DNA of 49,914 nt, taken from contig LVBK01000007.1 of assembly GCA_001604385.1 (NCBI GenBank), positions 1 to 49,914 of the forward strand, given 5' to 3'. Numbering within the stretch: the first letter of the stretch is position 1; every line of letters begins with the position of its first letter. The notes beneath the pieces are model-generated. The model did no database searches and had not been told where the DNA came from. It saw nothing but the letters and a program-made list of their open reading frames with translations. The DNA is from Spirochaetales bacterium Spiro_09 (GTDB taxonomy: Bacteria > Spirochaetota > Spirochaetia > Treponematales > Treponemataceae). Shown piece by piece: positions 33,586-42,227 of the stretch. The position numbers and the translations under genes were made by a program.

Positions 33586-34755
33586 ATGTTTTCAAACCGT
33601 GTTGCCCCACCCGAACCGCCGAATCACCTCAGCCGGCGGCGGGAAGAATTAGTCGCCACAGGCGTCACCCTGTGTAACCTTGCAGAGTCAAATCCCACGC
33701 GTTGCGGCCTGGTTCCTGAAGCAGTATTGGAACATTTACGAAACCCCGCCGCCCTGCAGTACGTGCCCGACTGTCAGGGGCTGCCATCCGCACGCAACGC
33801 ACTGGCAGCTGCAAACGGGAGCGCAAGCGAGGATATTTTTCTGTGCGCCAGCACCTCGGAGGCCTACAGCTGGTTATTCAAACTGTTGTGCGATCCCGGC
33901 GACTGCATCATGGTGCCGAAACCGGGATACCCCCTCTTTGACTATCTTGCGGGACTGGAAGCGGTACGTACCGAAAGCTACCGGCTGGAATATGTACACC
34001 CTGCGGGATGGCACATCGATCTTGTAGAACTTGAGGAACGCATGCATCGCTTCAAGCCGCGCGCCCTGGTGCTGATCAATCCGAATAACCCGACCGGCTC
34101 GTTTGTCTCGGGCAATGAGCGGAAGGAAATTGAGCGACTTGCCCTCGCACAGGGATGCGCGCTCATTGTCGATGAAGTCTTCTTGCCCTTTCCGATTGAA
34201 ACGTCAGACGCCGGGCGCAGTTTCCGGGACAGCGCGGAAGGCCTCGTTTTTTGTCTGAACGGACTTTCGAAAATGCTGTGCCTTCCCCAAATAAAACTTG
34301 GATGGATAGAGCTCGCCGGTTCTCCCGAGCTGAAAACAGAGGCCCGTCAACGACTTGAAGTAATTTCTGACAGTTATCTTTCAGCCGGGGTGGTGCCAAT
34401 GCTCGCCCTTCCCTCCCTGTTAACGATTGGCCGCTCAGTTCAGGAAAACCTGAAAAACCGTCTTGCCATGAATTTAGCCACACTGCACCGGATCTTTGAC
34501 GGAGAAGGAAGCCCGTACCGGGTAATGCGCTGCGATGGTGGATGGACCGCCCTAGTGGAAGTACCCCGCTATCTTACTGAGGAAGAGCTGTGTTTGTACC
34601 TGCTTGATACCGCACATATTGTGGTTTTTCCCGGCTACTTTTTCGACTGCGAGCGCACGGGTATCCTTGCAGTCAGTCTGATACTTCCGGAGGAATCCTT
34701 TGCCGGGGGAGCAGCTCGCCTGAAAGAGGCACTCGATCGGCTGGGGGACGAGTGA
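33586..34755 (+). CDS. PLP-dependent class I/II aminotransferase
   Basis: The 389-residue fold-type I enzyme has NPTRCG near the N-terminus, LVLINPNNPTGSF with the cofactor-binding Asn, VDEVF with the Asp that holds the pyridine nitrogen, and the Schiff-base lysine in LNGLSKMLCLPQIKLGWI. It should transfer amino groups between an amino acid (alanine or aspartate type) and 2-oxoglutarate; the exact substrate is open. The ATG at 33586 follows GGAAGG, so the ORF start at 33559 is rejected. A copy of the 20-bp motif lies 34 bases upstream. Confidence 0.9.
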   Translation: MFSNRVAPPEPPNHLSRRREELVATGVTLCNLAESNPTRCGLVPEAVLEHLRNPAALQYVPDCQGLPSARNALAAANGSASEDIFLCASTSEAYSWLFKLLCDPGDCIMVPKPGYPLFDYLAGLEAVRTESYRLEYVHPAGWHIDLVELEERMHRFKPRALVLINPNNPTGSFVSGNERKEIERLALAQGCALIVDEVFLPFPIETSDAGRSFRDSAEGLVFCLNGLSKMLCLPQIKLGWIELAGSPELKTEARQRLEVISDSYLSAGVVPMLALPSLLTIGRSVQENLKNRLAMNLATLHRIFDGEGSPYRVMRCDGGWTALVEVPRYLTEEELCLYLLDTAHIVVFPGYFFDCERTGILAVSLILPEESFAGGAARLKEALDRLGDE

Positions 34756-34850
34756 AGAGCGACGAACAACGCGATTTCCCGTTGCAGACCCCTCAGGGCA
34801 TCGAGTGTTTCTTCCGATACAGAGAGTATACTGCCTGAAGGAAATACCGC

Positions 34851-35867
34851 ATGAAGAAAGCTCTGTCCCTCATTGTATCCGCACTCTTTGTTGTTATTAC
34901 CCTTTCCGCGTCGGCCTCGGCCACAGCTCCCGACACAACCGCCTCTCAAACCTCGTCGGAAGGAATCTCGCCGCAGGAAGTGACCCCACCCCTTGAAGTG
35001 ACTGCCGCTCCTGAACACCCTGCAGCAGACGGACAACCAGCTGCTTCGACAGAGAGCGAGGTCTCAACCGGTGAAGAACCGACGGACACTTCATTCATAG
35101 AAAAAGAGAGAGTGTTGCTTGCCTACTATGGCCACCCTAATTCCCGGTATATGGGAATTGTAGGGCGCCATTCCCTGCCCGAACTGGTAGAACGGGTACA
35201 GGCAACGGCAAAGACCTATCAGGACGTGCTTCCCGAATACCAGGTTGTTCCTGCCATTTACCTGATCTACGGTACGGTCCAGCCGGCAGGAAATATTTTA
35301 TGCATGCGCGACGAGATGGTCAGCCGGTATATCGAGTATGCCGCCGAACACAATGTGCAGATAATCCTGGACCATCAAATTGGCCGATTTACGCTGAAAG
35401 AAGCAATGGACAAACTCTTGCCATTTTTAAAGTATCCCCATGTGCATCTGGCGGTCGATTTTGAGTGGCGGACCAGCCGCCCTATGGAAGAAATCGGCTT
35501 CGTCAGGGGAGAAGAGCTTACCTGGATGCAAGAATATATGAGCGCCTACCTGCAGGATAATAAACTGGAGGGAACACGCTTTTTGATTTTCCACCAGTTC
35601 AAGGCGGCGATGGTCCGAAATCATGCAGGGATCAAAACCGGCTTTCCGCAGGTCGAGCTGGTTCATTCTACCTCAGGATGGGGTGCTCCCCGGCTGAAGC
35701 GCGACACTCACGCATATAATGCCACCATCACCCAAATTCCCACCAAGGCCTTCAAGCTCTGGTACTATTATTCGGACAAGCCGGGCATACATTATGACAG
35801 CCCGCTCATGACTCCAGCCGAGGTAGCGGCCCTCAGCCCGCAACCGAAGATAATTATTTATCAGTAG
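34851..35867 (+). CDS. Secreted protein with low-complexity linker and barrel-like domain
   Basis: The 338-residue protein has a signal peptide (about 1-24, ASASA), a Thr/Pro/Glu/Ala-rich linker (about 25-82) and a compact domain (about 85-338). The domain begins LLAYYGHPNSRYMGIVGR and contains VVPAIYLIYGT, QIILDHQIG, HLAVDFEW and FLIFHQFK, alternating strands and helices with acidic ends as in TIM-barrel hydrolases. No named family is assigned; a glycan- or wall-directed role is a guess. GAAGGA precedes the ATG. The GNAT gene follows six bases after its stop. Confidence 0.75.
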   Translation: MKKALSLIVSALFVVITLSASASATAPDTTASQTSSEGISPQEVTPPLEVTAAPEHPAADGQPAASTESEVSTGEEPTDTSFIEKERVLLAYYGHPNSRYMGIVGRHSLPELVERVQATAKTYQDVLPEYQVVPAIYLIYGTVQPAGNILCMRDEMVSRYIEYAAEHNVQIILDHQIGRFTLKEAMDKLLPFLKYPHVHLAVDFEWRTSRPMEEIGFVRGEELTWMQEYMSAYLQDNKLEGTRFLIFHQFKAAMVRNHAGIKTGFPQVELVHSTSGWGAPRLKRDTHAYNATITQIPTKAFKLWYYYSDKPGIHYDSPLMTPAEVAALSPQPKIIIYQ

Positions 35868-35873
35868 GCCATC

Positions 35874-36332
35874 ATGGATATCGACATACGAAAAGTAACA
35901 GCACCTTCAGCCGCACCTATGGATTTACTGCTTCTTGCCGATCCTGCGGAAAATTTGGTACGGGAGTACCTGGACAAGGGCGTGTGCTTCAGCGCGCACA
36001 ACGGAGAGGATACGGTCGGCGTTATTCTATGGATGGACACCAAAGCAGACACCGTGGAAATTATGAACGTCGCGGTCAGGGAAGAATACCAGAACAGGGG
36101 AATCGGGAAGAAGCTGATTCAGTTCGCAATAGCGGAAATAAAAAAGAATGGCGCACGGACAATCGAGATAGGTACGGGAAACCCGGGCGTGGTACAAATG
36201 CTGCTCTATCAAAAATGCGGTTTCCGGATAGTCGGTGTCGATTTTGACTTTTTCAGGCGAACCCATCCGGAGCCGATTTTCGAGAACGGTATAGAATGCC
36301 GGGACATGATACGCATGCGAATAGACGTGTAG
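35874..36332 (+). CDS. GNAT-family N-acetyltransferase
   Basis: The 152-residue protein has the GNAT acetyl-CoA loop NVAVREEYQNRGIGKKLIQFA (V/I-x-x-x-QxxGxG/A) after strand VEIMNVAV, and the later segment TIEIGTGNPGVVQMLLYQKCGF. It acetylates an amine of unknown identity. It is six bases downstream of the secreted-protein gene and probably co-transcribed with it. Confidence 0.9.
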   Translation: MDIDIRKVTAPSAAPMDLLLLADPAENLVREYLDKGVCFSAHNGEDTVGVILWMDTKADTVEIMNVAVREEYQNRGIGKKLIQFAIAEIKKNGARTIEIGTGNPGVVQMLLYQKCGFRIVGVDFDFFRRTHPEPIFENGIECRDMIRMRIDV

Positions 36333-36350
36333 CTGCCCGTTTCCCCTCGT

Positions 36351-37139
36351 TTACAGTAATCCTTCTTTCAGGGCACCGAATACTTTTTTGATCATGGAGG
36401 AGGCATAGGCGAGCGGATTCTTCCGTATTTTCGTTTCCTCCTCCGCAATTTTCATGAATAGCCCGTCAAGAGCGCGGTTGGTCGCATAGGTCGAAAGGTC
36501 CACCTCAACAGGCGGCATTGGCGCTTTTTTACCGGCAACCCGGGCTGCCGCATTGGCGACGCTTCCGGCCGAATTGTAGCCATTCGCAAGCGTCTCCCAG
36601 GATTTTTTTGCCGAGATATTTAGAACCAGGGGTTTCCCCAGGGCGGTATCGACTTTCGGCCGGTAGAGCTCGAACAGTCGGGGTCGGGTTTTCGCTTCGA
36701 GGTAGTCTGTCGCAGCCCGGTCGCCGCCTTTAACGATCGCGAGGCCGTCGGCAATGGTCATCGAGGTTATAGCATTCACGAAAATGGGAACGACCTCTTT
36801 CGCGGCTTCCTCGGCAGACCTGTTGAGCCGAAGCACGACATCGTCAACCAGTTTTTGTCCCTGGGGTATTTTAGAAAGGGCATCCAGAATGGGTTGAGCT
36901 TCCGGCGGCAGCAGAATTTTCAGCGCCGCATTGGCAAAATACCCGTCCTTTTTCGAAAGCTGCGCGCTTGCGCTTCGGGCTCCTTCGGACAGGGCATCGC
37001 GGAGGGCAACGATCGCCTCTTCGTTGGTTATCCGCTGTGGCCGGCCGGCAGTACCAGCAGCCATTTCAAGAAGGGTTTCACAGGATGTTACCGTAAAGCC
37101 CGCTACAGTCACGAAAAGTATTACCCAGAATTTACGCAT
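36351..37139 (-). CDS. DUF4197 lipoprotein
   Basis: The 262-residue protein has a signal peptide with lipobox TVTSC (C20) and an alpha-helical DUF4197 domain: EAIVALRDALSEGARSAS, YFANAALKILLPPEAQ, a MTIADGLAIVKGGDRAATDYL block and CT LDGLFMKIAEEETKIR. The role of this periplasmic family is not known. The ATG at 37139 has GAGAGG upstream and a proper signal peptide, so the ORF extension to 37241, which runs through repeat R5, is rejected. It is transcribed away from aconitase. Confidence 0.88.
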   Translation of the reverse strand: MRKFWVILFVTVAGFTVTSCETLLEMAAGTAGRPQRITNEEAIVALRDALSEGARSASAQLSKKDGYFANAALKILLPPEAQPILDALSKIPQGQKLVDDVVLRLNRSAEEAAKEVVPIFVNAITSMTIADGLAIVKGGDRAATDYLEAKTRPRLFELYRPKVDTALGKPLVLNISAKKSWETLANGYNSAGSVANAAARVAGKKAPMPPVEVDLSTYATNRALDGLFMKIAEEETKIRKNPLAYASSMIKKVFGALKEGLL

Positions 37140-37169
37140 ACCTACCTCTCTAGGCGAAAGCATAGCACA

Positions 37170-37240
37170 CTTTGGCTTTTCGCGCGCTCGCGGCGGCTCC
37201 GCGCTGTGCACCTTCAGCCCTCCTGACGCTTTCTGCCTCA
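37170..37240 (-). repeat. Dispersed hairpin repeat, copy R5 (left half)
   Basis: The minus strand starts TGAGGCAGAAAGCG and contains AGCGCGGAGCCGCCGCG, the family core. It then ends in GC-rich sequence without the right-hand hairpin or the TGCAGGGGCG tail. It lies in the divergent gap between the DUF4197 and aconitase genes. Confidence 0.65.
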
Positions 37241-37302
37241 ATCTTTTTCTGCTACACTATACGAAAAGAGACTTTCCGCCGGAAGGCGATTCGGAGGACC
37301 GG

Positions 37303-39966
37303 ATGAATAATCAGGATTTTGTGCGCGAGCTGCGGGCAGGCGATGACGTCTATGCGTTTTATGATATCAGGCAGGCGGCGGAAGCGCGGGGGGCAGCGTT
37401 TGACCGGCTGCCTTTTTCGGTGCGGGTACTGGCCGAAAACGTGCTCCGCAAGCTGGATAACCGGATTGCTACCGACCGTGATTTCGACAATATCGTCGCC
37501 TGGAAAAAAACCTACGTCGCTCCGGTGGAATTGCCGTATTATCCGGCCCGGGTTCTGATGCAGGATTTTACCGGGGTTCCCGCGGTGGTCGATCTGGCCG
37601 CTATGCGTGATGCAGTGCGCGACCTGGGCGGCGACCCGGCGATCGTGAATCCGGTTGTTCCGGTGGAGCTTGTCGCGGACCATTCGGTGCAGGTGGATTT
37701 TTCGGGGACTGTCGACAGCCTGAAAGGCAACGTACAAAAAGAATACGAGCGCAACAGCGAGCGCTATACGCTTTTAAAGTGGGCACAGAATAATTTTGAC
37801 AATTTCCGGGTAGTGCCGCCCAATTCGGGTATTTGCCATCAGGTGAATCTTGAGCATTTGGGTCGGGTGACTGTCGTCGAAGAGACGGACGGTCGTGCGT
37901 TCGCGTATCCGGATACCCTTGTCGGCCTCGACTCGCATACGCCGATGATCAACGCGCTCGGCGTGATGGGTTGGGGCGTGGGCGGCATCGAGGCCGAGGC
38001 CGTGATGCTTGGCCAGCCGTATTATCTTTCCATTCCGGAGGTAATCGGCGTTCGCCTGACGGGATCGCTTCGCCCGGGAGTGACGGCGACCGACCTTGTT
38101 CTGACCCTGACCGAACTCTTGCGGAAGCACAAGGTTGTCGAAAAGTTCGTCGAATATTTCGGGCCCGGCATGCACAGCCTGTCGATTCCCGACCGCGCGA
38201 CAATCGCAAATATGACGCCCGAATACGGGGCCACGCTCGGGTTTTTCCCCATAGACGAAAAAACGATCGAATACCTTACGCTGACCGGCCGCGCGCGCGA
38301 GGCTGTCCTGACGGACACATACGCGCGAACAAACGGATTCTTTTACGGCCGCTCTGACGAGGACTCCCGCGAATACACCATGATCATTGACTTCGACCTT
38401 GCGACCGTAGAAGCGTCTCTTGCAGGGCCCGCGCGGCCGCAGGACCGTATTCCGCTTTCAGTAATGGCCCCCTCGGTTGCCCGAATGCTCGGCGACAAGC
38501 CAAAGCGGACGGACATCACGGTTCGGGGAAAACCGCAGAGCCTCGGCGACGGAAGCGTCGTGATTGCGGCGATTACCTCGTGTACCAACACCTCGAATCC
38601 GCAGGTTCTCCTGTGCGCCGGTCTTCTTGCACGCGAAGCGGTGGCGCGCGGCCTGAGGGTTCCCGAATACGTGAAGACCTCCTTCGCGCCCGGTTCGAAG
38701 GTCGTTACCCGGTATCTTGAGGAAAGCGGTCTCCTTCCCTATTTCGAGGCGCTCGGCTTCCATATTGCCGCATACGGCTGCACCACCTGTATCGGAAACA
38801 GCGGACCGCTCGACGCGGACATCGGGCGCGCGATTCTCGATAACAAGCTGAATGTCGCGGCAGTGCTTTCCGGGAACCGGAACTTCGAGGCGCGCATCCA
38901 CCAAGAAGTCAAATCGAATTATCTTGCCTCGCCCCCGCTTGTTATAGCCTACGCGCTCGCGGGCCGAGTCACTATCGATTTTGAAAAAGAGCCGGTTGGC
39001 CATGACCCGAACGGAAAGGCTGTCTTTCTTGCCGACCTCTGGCCAAGCGATGCAGCAGTTGCGGATCTTGTACGGACCCATGTACATGGATCTTCGTTTA
39101 CCGATGAATATGCGCACATTTTCGAAGGCGATGAATTCTGGAAGGCCCTTGATATGGCAGACAGCACCACCTACAAGTGGGATGACAGATCGACCTACAT
39201 AAAACACCCGCCCTACTTCGAGGGATTTACCCGCGAGCCCCCCCTTGTTTCAGACATAACGGACGCGCGCGTCTTCCTTATGTTGGGGGACACGGTAACC
39301 ACCGATCACATATCTCCCGCAGGAGCAATCAATGCGGAGTATCCCGCAGGACAGTATTTGCGCGCTCACGGCGTCGACGAACAGGACTTCAATTCCTACG
39401 GCTCGCGGAGGGGCAACCACGAGGTGATGCTCAGGGGAACCTTCGGGAATATTCGCATAAAGAACCGGATGCTGGGCTCCACGGAAGGGTCGTACACCGT
39501 CAAGTATCCAGAAGGCGAGAAGCTGTTCAACTACGATGCGGCCCTGCGTTACCGCGCCGAAGGGACTCCGCTCATTGTGCTTGCCGGAGCGGAGTACGGC
39601 ACGGGGTCCTCGCGCGACTGGGCTGCCAAGGGCACGGCCCTTTTGGGAGTCAAGGCAGTCATAGCCCGTTCGTTCGAGCGCATCCACCGGAGCAATCTGG
39701 TGGGCATGGGCGTTCTTCCTTTAGTGTTTGCGGAGGGAGAGGACAGCGAGTCGCTCAGTCTGGACGGTTCGGAAGTATTTTCGATTGCTGGTTTGGCCGA
39801 TATTACCCCGCGGGCAGCTCTGCAGGTTGTGGCGAAAAAGGCTGACGGAACGGAGGTCGTGTTCTCGGTAACCGCACGCCTCGATACCGCTATCGAGGTT
39901 GCCTGGTATGTAAACGGCGGAATTTTACCCTACGTGCTTCGCCGCATGATGGGCGCGGGAAGATAG
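37303..39966 (+). CDS. acnA: Aconitate hydratase A
   Basis: The 887-residue enzyme isomerises citrate and isocitrate. It has PNSGICHQVNLEHL, the 4Fe-4S cysteine ligands in SCTNTSNP and YGCTTCIGNSGPL, and the C-terminal swivel domain with YGSRRGNHEVMLRGTFGNIR and EYGTGSSRDWAAKG. The length is that of the AcnA/IRP type. GGAGG lies six bases before the ATG at 37303; the longer ORF upstream has no support. With KorAB, it fits a partial TCA branch making 2-oxoglutarate or succinyl-CoA. Its last codons are included in the first unit of a 39-bp tandem repeat. Confidence 0.96.
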   Translation: MNNQDFVRELRAGDDVYAFYDIRQAAEARGAAFDRLPFSVRVLAENVLRKLDNRIATDRDFDNIVAWKKTYVAPVELPYYPARVLMQDFTGVPAVVDLAAMRDAVRDLGGDPAIVNPVVPVELVADHSVQVDFSGTVDSLKGNVQKEYERNSERYTLLKWAQNNFDNFRVVPPNSGICHQVNLEHLGRVTVVEETDGRAFAYPDTLVGLDSHTPMINALGVMGWGVGGIEAEAVMLGQPYYLSIPEVIGVRLTGSLRPGVTATDLVLTLTELLRKHKVVEKFVEYFGPGMHSLSIPDRATIANMTPEYGATLGFFPIDEKTIEYLTLTGRAREAVLTDTYARTNGFFYGRSDEDSREYTMIIDFDLATVEASLAGPARPQDRIPLSVMAPSVARMLGDKPKRTDITVRGKPQSLGDGSVVIAAITSCTNTSNPQVLLCAGLLAREAVARGLRVPEYVKTSFAPGSKVVTRYLEESGLLPYFEALGFHIAAYGCTTCIGNSGPLDADIGRAILDNKLNVAAVLSGNRNFEARIHQEVKSNYLASPPLVIAYALAGRVTIDFEKEPVGHDPNGKAVFLADLWPSDAAVADLVRTHVHGSSFTDEYAHIFEGDEFWKALDMADSTTYKWDDRSTYIKHPPYFEGFTREPPLVSDITDARVFLMLGDTVTTDHISPAGAINAEYPAGQYLRAHGVDEQDFNSYGSRRGNHEVMLRGTFGNIRIKNRMLGSTEGSYTVKYPEGEKLFNYDAALRYRAEGTPLIVLAGAEYGTGSSRDWAAKGTALLGVKAVIARSFERIHRSNLVGMGVLPLVFAEGEDSESLSLDGSEVFSIAGLADITPRAALQVVAKKADGTEVVFSVTARLDTAIEVAWYVNGGILPYVLRRMMGAGR

Positions 39967-40030
39967 CACCGAAACAGGGAGTTGGTTCCCCGCGCAGGAA
40001 GATAGCACGGAAACAGGGAGTTGGTTCCCC
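39953..40030. repeat. 39-bp tandem duplication spanning the acnA stop codon
   Basis: Two units of 39 bp (39953-39991 and 39992-40030) share GGAAGATAGCAC and GAAACAGGGAGTTGGTTCCC, with only two or three differences. The first unit includes the last acnA codons and the TAG. Confidence 0.85.
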
Positions 40031-40049
40031 GCGCGCGCGGCGAACGAAG

Positions 40050-40140
40050 CCCACACCCGGGGTGCAAGCTGGCACCCCGCGTGCCAGCCTCTCACACCCG
40101 GGGTGCACGACTCACGCGCGGCGTGCACGACTCACGCCCA
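40050..40140. repeat. GC-rich short repeats and hairpin
   Basis: CACACCCGGGGTGCA occurs twice (around 40051 and 40093) and GTGCACGACTCACGC occurs twice just after. GGGGTGC (40059-40065) pairs with GCACCCC around six bases (arm ends at 40078). No T run follows, so it is not an obvious terminator for acnA or arsC. Confidence 0.7.
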
Positions 40141-40151
40141 GAGAACCAGCC

Positions 40152-40577
40152 TCACGCCGACGCGATAAACGACTTTACCTTCTCGCCTATCGCGTCGCGA
40201 ATGGGCCGGATGCCGGCAAGCTTTTCCGCTTCGGTTCCGCCAATCGCCGACGGATCGGGGAAACTCCAGTGGATGCGCTCGTGCTTTCCCGGAAACATGG
40301 GGCAGCGCTCCGCGTTTGTTTCGTCGCAAACCGTAATCACGTAATCAAAGTGCTCTCCACGGTCGACGAAATCCTGGGCCTTCTTGGCAAAATGACCGGT
40401 CATACTGATGCCGATTTCTTCCATCGCCTTGACCACCATCGGGTTCAAATTTCCCGCTTCAAGACCCGCACTCGCAACCTCGAACCGATCCCCGGCAAAA
40501 TTGCGTAAAAACGCCTCGCCCATCTGACTGCGGCCCGAATTGTGAATACAAATAAACATGACCTTCTTCTTTTCCAT
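40152..40577 (-). CDS. arsC: Arsenate reductase, thioredoxin-coupled type
   Basis: The 141-residue low-molecular-weight-phosphatase-fold enzyme reduces arsenate to arsenite. It has the P-loop C10 in CIHNSGRSQ and the redox cysteines C84 (ITVCDETNAE) and C92 (RCPMFPG), as in the S. aureus-type enzymes that are recycled by thioredoxin. GGAGAG overlaps the end of the acr3 gene and the ATG lies two bases past its stop, so the two are co-translated. It is the last gene of the arsR-acr3-arsC operon. Confidence 0.95.
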   Translation of the reverse strand: MEKKKVMFICIHNSGRSQMGEAFLRNFAGDRFEVASAGLEAGNLNPMVVKAMEEIGISMTGHFAKKAQDFVDRGEHFDYVITVCDETNAERCPMFPGKHERIHWSFPDPSAIGGTEAEKLAGIRPIRDAIGEKVKSFIASA

Positions 40578-40578
40578 A

Positions 40579-41637
40579 TTACTCTCCATGGGGCCGGAAC
40601 CAGCCGGCAGTATTATTGGCAATGCGTACCAGCGCAAGCATGACAGGAACCTCGACCAGAACACCGACAATCGTCGCAAGCACAACCGGGGAACTGGAAC
40701 CGAAGAGCGAGATCGCCACGGCTACGGCCAGCTCAAAAAAGTTTGACGCGCCGATCATCCCCGCCGGAGCGGCAATGTCATGCGGCAGTTTCAAGATCTT
40801 CGCCGCAAGGTAGGCAATGAAAAATATCAGAATCGTTTGTATGGTCAGGGGAATGGCGATGAGCGCGATATGCAGGGGGTTTTGCAAAATCACCGGTCCC
40901 TGGAACGAGAAAATCAGAACAAGTGTCAAAAGCAAACCGGTTATAGTCACGCCGGAAAACTTCGGTAAAAAGGTATCGGTAAACCACTGAAGACCGTGAC
41001 GGGCAACCAGAGCGCGGCGGGTCAGCACGCCTGCTGACAGCGGAATCACTACAAAGAGCACCACCGACAGGAGGAGGGTTCCCCAGGGAATGGTCACCCC
41101 GCCAATCCCCAAAAGCAGGGCGACAATCGGCGTAAAGGCGGCAAGAATAATAAGGTCGTTGGTCGCGACCTGTACCACGGTATACGCCGGGTTCCCGCGC
41201 GTCAAATGACTCCATACGAACACCATGGCCGTGCAGGGGGCGGCTCCCAGTAAAATGGCTCCGGCAAGATAGTCCCGCGCAAGGGATTCAGGAATAAACG
41301 CTCGGAAAACCACAAAGAAGAAGAAGGCCGCAATTGCGTACATGGTAAACGGCTTGATCAGCCAGTTCGTCACCCAGGTTACATATAATCCCTTCGGATT
41401 CTTTCCCACATTCCGGATGCTCGTAAAATCCACCTTGAGCATCATCGGATATATCATGAGCCAAATCAACACCGCAATTGGAATTGACACGCGCTCGTAC
41501 TCGAACCGTCCAAGAAAGTCCGGCACAACCGGCAAAAAGTGCCCGATCGCAACGCCCAGCGCCATGCAAAGGGCTACCCACACGCTCAAGTATCGCTCGA
41601 AAAAGCCGATATCGGCCCGTCCTGTTTGTTTACTCAT
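40579..41637 (-). CDS. acr3: ACR3-family arsenite efflux permease
   Basis: The 352-residue inner-membrane protein has ten predicted helices and the ACR3 landmarks: MKVDFTSIRNVGKNPKG, AAPCTAMVFVWSHLTRGNPAYT with the essential cysteine, and FFELAVAVAISLFG. It exports arsenite made by ArsC. The ATG at 41637 has GGAGG eight bases upstream and overlaps the arsR stop by four bases. Confidence 0.95.
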   Translation of the reverse strand: MSKQTGRADIGFFERYLSVWVALCMALGVAIGHFLPVVPDFLGRFEYERVSIPIAVLIWLMIYPMMLKVDFTSIRNVGKNPKGLYVTWVTNWLIKPFTMYAIAAFFFFVVFRAFIPESLARDYLAGAILLGAAPCTAMVFVWSHLTRGNPAYTVVQVATNDLIILAAFTPIVALLLGIGGVTIPWGTLLLSVVLFVVIPLSAGVLTRRALVARHGLQWFTDTFLPKFSGVTITGLLLTLVLIFSFQGPVILQNPLHIALIAIPLTIQTILIFFIAYLAAKILKLPHDIAAPAGMIGASNFFELAVAVAISLFGSSSPVVLATIVGVLVEVPVMLALVRIANNTAGWFRPHGE

Positions 41638-41954
41638 GAACACATCCTCCGCTCTTTTTTGCATGCGCATGTCTCGTGCTCGCGAAACAGTTCGCCAACA
41701 AACCCTTCCAGTTCACGGACAACCGTCCGGTCAAGCGAATAATGTATCCACTTTCCCTCGGGACGGGCGACAACCAGTCCCAACTCGGTCAGTACCGCAA
41801 GATGATGCGAAAGCGTTGGCTGTGTCACGTCCAGATACTCAAGAATTTCGCATGCGCACAACTCGCCGCATGACAGCACATGAGCAACTTTCAGCCGGTT
41901 TTCGTCGGACAGCGCCTTGAAAAGCAAGGCGGCCCGCCTGAAATCTACTTCCAT
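41634..41954 (-). CDS. arsR: ArsR-family arsenic repressor
   Basis: The 106-residue repressor has the winged-helix core ALLFKALSDENRLKVAHVL, the sensing segment CGELCACEILEYL, LDVTQPTLSHHLAVLTELGLV and the wing EGKWIHYSL. A cysteine-bearing tail (ETCACKKERRMCS) may add arsenite ligands. The start is placed at 41954 after GGAGGG. It represses its own arsR-acr3-arsC operon. The sequence is different from the ArsR at 33202, so the two are separate regulators. Confidence 0.93.
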   Translation of the reverse strand: MEVDFRRAALLFKALSDENRLKVAHVLSCGELCACEILEYLDVTQPTLSHHLAVLTELGLVVARPEGKWIHYSLDRTVVRELEGFVGELFREHETCACKKERRMCS

Positions 41955-41975
41955 GTATCCCTCCGACAAAGGCGT

Positions 41976-42031
41976 CTCATATATAGACAACCATCTATAT
42001 TAGATATACTTCTCATATAGATATTTGTCAA
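41976..42031 (-). promoter_or_regulatory. Promoter/operator of the arsR-acr3-arsC operon
   Basis: On the minus strand TTGACA (42031-42026) is followed after 17 bases by TATATC (42008-42003). The palindrome ATCTA-TAT-TAGAT (41993-42005) overlaps the -10, and two TCTCATATA direct repeats flank it. This fits an ArsR-blocked promoter. Confidence 0.6.
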
Positions 42032-42072
42032 TATGAAATCACACATCACAGGAATGCACCATGAGTCATGTA

Positions 42073-42214
42073 TGAGGCAGAACGAGGGATGAAAGGCGCC
42101 GCCGAACGCCCACCAGAGGGCGTTCGGCCCAGGGCCATGCGCGGAGCCGCCGCAAGACGCCGAAACCCTTACCGGGTTTCGGCTCAATCCTTGCAGGGGC
42201 GGCCTCGCCATCGG
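42073..42214 (+). repeat. Dispersed hairpin repeat, copy R2
   Basis: The element starts TGAGGCAGAACG and has stems GCCGAACGCCC/GGGCGTTCGGC (42101-42128) and GCCGAAACCC/GGGTTTCGGC (42159-42183). The core GCGCGGAGCCGCCGC lies between them and it ends with TCCTTGCAGGGGCGGCCTCG. The stem sequences differ from R1, but pairing is perfect in both. It lies between korB and arsR. Confidence 0.85.
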
Positions 42215-42227
42215 AAGCATGAAGTTC

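Noticed and set aside
39953..40140. A CRISPR array behind aconitase.
   Set aside because: Only two directly adjoining units without unique spacers and no cas genes nearby.
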